A DNA stretch of 33,917 nucleotides from Nocardiopsis flavescens (lineage in GTDB: Bacteria > Actinomycetota > Actinomycetes > Streptosporangiales > Streptosporangiaceae): the NCBI RefSeq assembly GCF_900141985.1, contig NZ_FQZK01000039.1, positions 1 through 33,917 of the forward strand. Direction: 5' to 3'. Numbering within the stretch: position 1 is the stretch's first letter; every line of letters starts with the position of its first letter. The position numbers and the translations under genes are program-made. This document shows, in pieces, positions 33,412-33,917 of this stretch. The notes under the pieces are model-generated. The model saw only the letters and a program-made list of their open reading frames with translations. It searched no databases and was not told where the DNA came from.

Positions 33412-33917
33412 GCACCCCCGACGGCCCCCGGGCCCCGGCCGTCGCACCCGCCCGGCCCGGCCCCGCCGGCCGCTGCGCCCCTGGCGGCCTGGCCCGCCGG
33501 TCCGGCTGGACCGCTCGTCCTGCCCGGTCCGGTCCGCCCGTCGGCGCCGCCGGTGCCGCCCGGCCCGGCTCGACGGGCCCGCCCGTCCTGTCAGGCCTGC
33601 CCGTATCGCCGGGTCCCTCCGTGCCGCCCGGCCTGTGGGACGGGCGGTCCGTGGGTCGGACGCGCGGGCGCCGGCCCCTCGGGCCGCGTTTCGGCACCCG
33701 GCCGCCCTCCGCCGGTACCATCCGGCCGCCGAGCCGAGCCGAGCCGAGCCGAGCCGAGCCGAGTCGAGCCGAGCCGAGTCGAGCCGAGCCGAGTCGAGCC
33801 GAGTCGAGCCGAGTCGAGCCGAGCCGAGCCGAGCCGAGTCGAGCCAGGCCGAGCCGAGCCGAGTCGAGCCGGGCCGCGGTGGCGGGCCGCGGGCACCGCG
33901 GCGCGGCGGGCGGTCGC
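33408..33917 (+). CDS. Probable ABC transporter membrane subunit, 5' part only
   Basis: ATG at 33408 overlaps the ATPase stop, and the frame stays open to the window edge (170 codons). What is visible is not a membrane domain: about 108 residues rich in Pro, Ala, Gly and Arg, then an EPSRA/EPSRV five-residue repeat region encoded by a pentanucleotide tract, then an Arg/Ala-rich piece. Position behind a DrrA-like ATPase suggests a DrrB-like permease whose helices lie beyond the edge, with an unusually long N-terminus. The true start might instead be downstream of the repeats. No strong ribosome-binding site precedes 33408. Confidence 0.5.
   Translation, partial: MSTPDGPRAPAVAPARPGPAGRCAPGGLARRSGWTARPARSGPPVGAAGAARPGSTGPPVLSGLPVSPGPSVPPGLWDGRSVGRTRGRRPLGPRFGTRPPSAGTIRPPSRAEPSRAEPSRAEPSRAEPSRAESSRVEPSRAEPSRARPSRAESSRAAVAGRGHRGAAGGR
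33731..33870. repeat. Pentanucleotide tract, 28 units of GAGCC/GAGTC
   Basis: 140 bp made of 20 GAGCC, 7 GAGTC and one AGGCC unit without interruption. Because the unit is not a multiple of three, gain or loss of one unit would shift the reading frame that runs through it from 33408. In the present register it encodes repeated EPSRA/EPSRV. Confidence 0.92.

Noticed and set aside
33731..33870. CRISPR-like array
   Set aside because: Units are 5 bp and contiguous with no spacers; it is a simple sequence repeat.
33591..33896. Minus-strand ORF with RLGST/RLGSA repeats
   Set aside because: It is just the reverse reading of the pentanucleotide tract and opposes the frame coupled to the ABC ATPase gene.

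Overview
The window looks like chromosomal DNA from a very GC-rich actinomycete. The third codon position is almost always G or C, GTG starts are common, and neighbouring genes are joined by ATGA/GTGA overlaps. Gene content and style suggest a Nocardiopsis-like member of the Streptosporangiales; this is inference, since no rRNA or marker gene is present. I saw no tRNA, rRNA, CRISPR array, phage module or recognisable transposase.

Layout. (1) 1-3948: the tail of an unidentified gene, a GNAT acetyltransferase, a purine nucleoside phosphorylase and an alpha-D-phosphohexomutase, which fits salvage of nucleoside ribose. (2) 3972-8426: an Lrp/AsnC regulator divergent from a 2-oxo-acid dehydrogenase operon. 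That operon has E1 alpha and E1 beta, then a lone lipoyl domain and a lone alpha/beta hydrolase. It has no acyltransferase E2 core and no E3. The last two genes look like a split form of the AcoC-type E2 of acetoin dehydrogenases. (3) 8824-16270: a nucleoside uptake and breakdown operon with a BMP-family lipoprotein, a double ABC ATPase, two permeases, cytidine deaminase and thymidine phosphorylase. Strong hairpins lie after the lipoprotein gene, after cdd and after deoA. (4) 16271-18640: an insertion-like island of lower GC carrying a DUF234-type ATPase. It is flanked by 110-bp direct repeats of the deoA 3' end with its terminator. Next to the ATPase promoter is an AT-rich array of 15-bp repeats, followed by the broken end of an ABC solute-binding protein gene. 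(5) 18641-27708: a small membrane protein gene, then a divergent acyl-CoA catabolic operon with an AtuA-like protein, a 13-residue-repeat ORF, carboxyltransferase, biotin carboxylase/BCCP, acyl-CoA dehydrogenase, a TetR regulator and a hypothetical protein. (6) 27834-30819: a GH1 beta-glucosidase and an MFS transporter on the minus strand, with a 27-bp operator in front of the transporter. (7) 31101-33917: a VOC-domain protein, a DrrA-like ABC ATPase and the start of a probable membrane partner, which looks like a drug-resistance module.

The most unusual feature is a palindrome with core TCAARYTTGA. Two copies flank the -10 of the VOC promoter and two flank the -10 of the ABC promoter with identical geometry: 47 bp between centres, and the -35 inside the first copy. 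A longer copy with 9-bp arms lies inside the ABC ATPase gene. The same element is also the core of an eight-unit, 39-bp tandem array between atuA and accD. That array is itself an open frame of 13-residue repeats linked by GTGA overlaps to both neighbours. A second point of note is a 28-unit pentanucleotide tract in the reading frame at the right edge, which could act as a frameshift switch.
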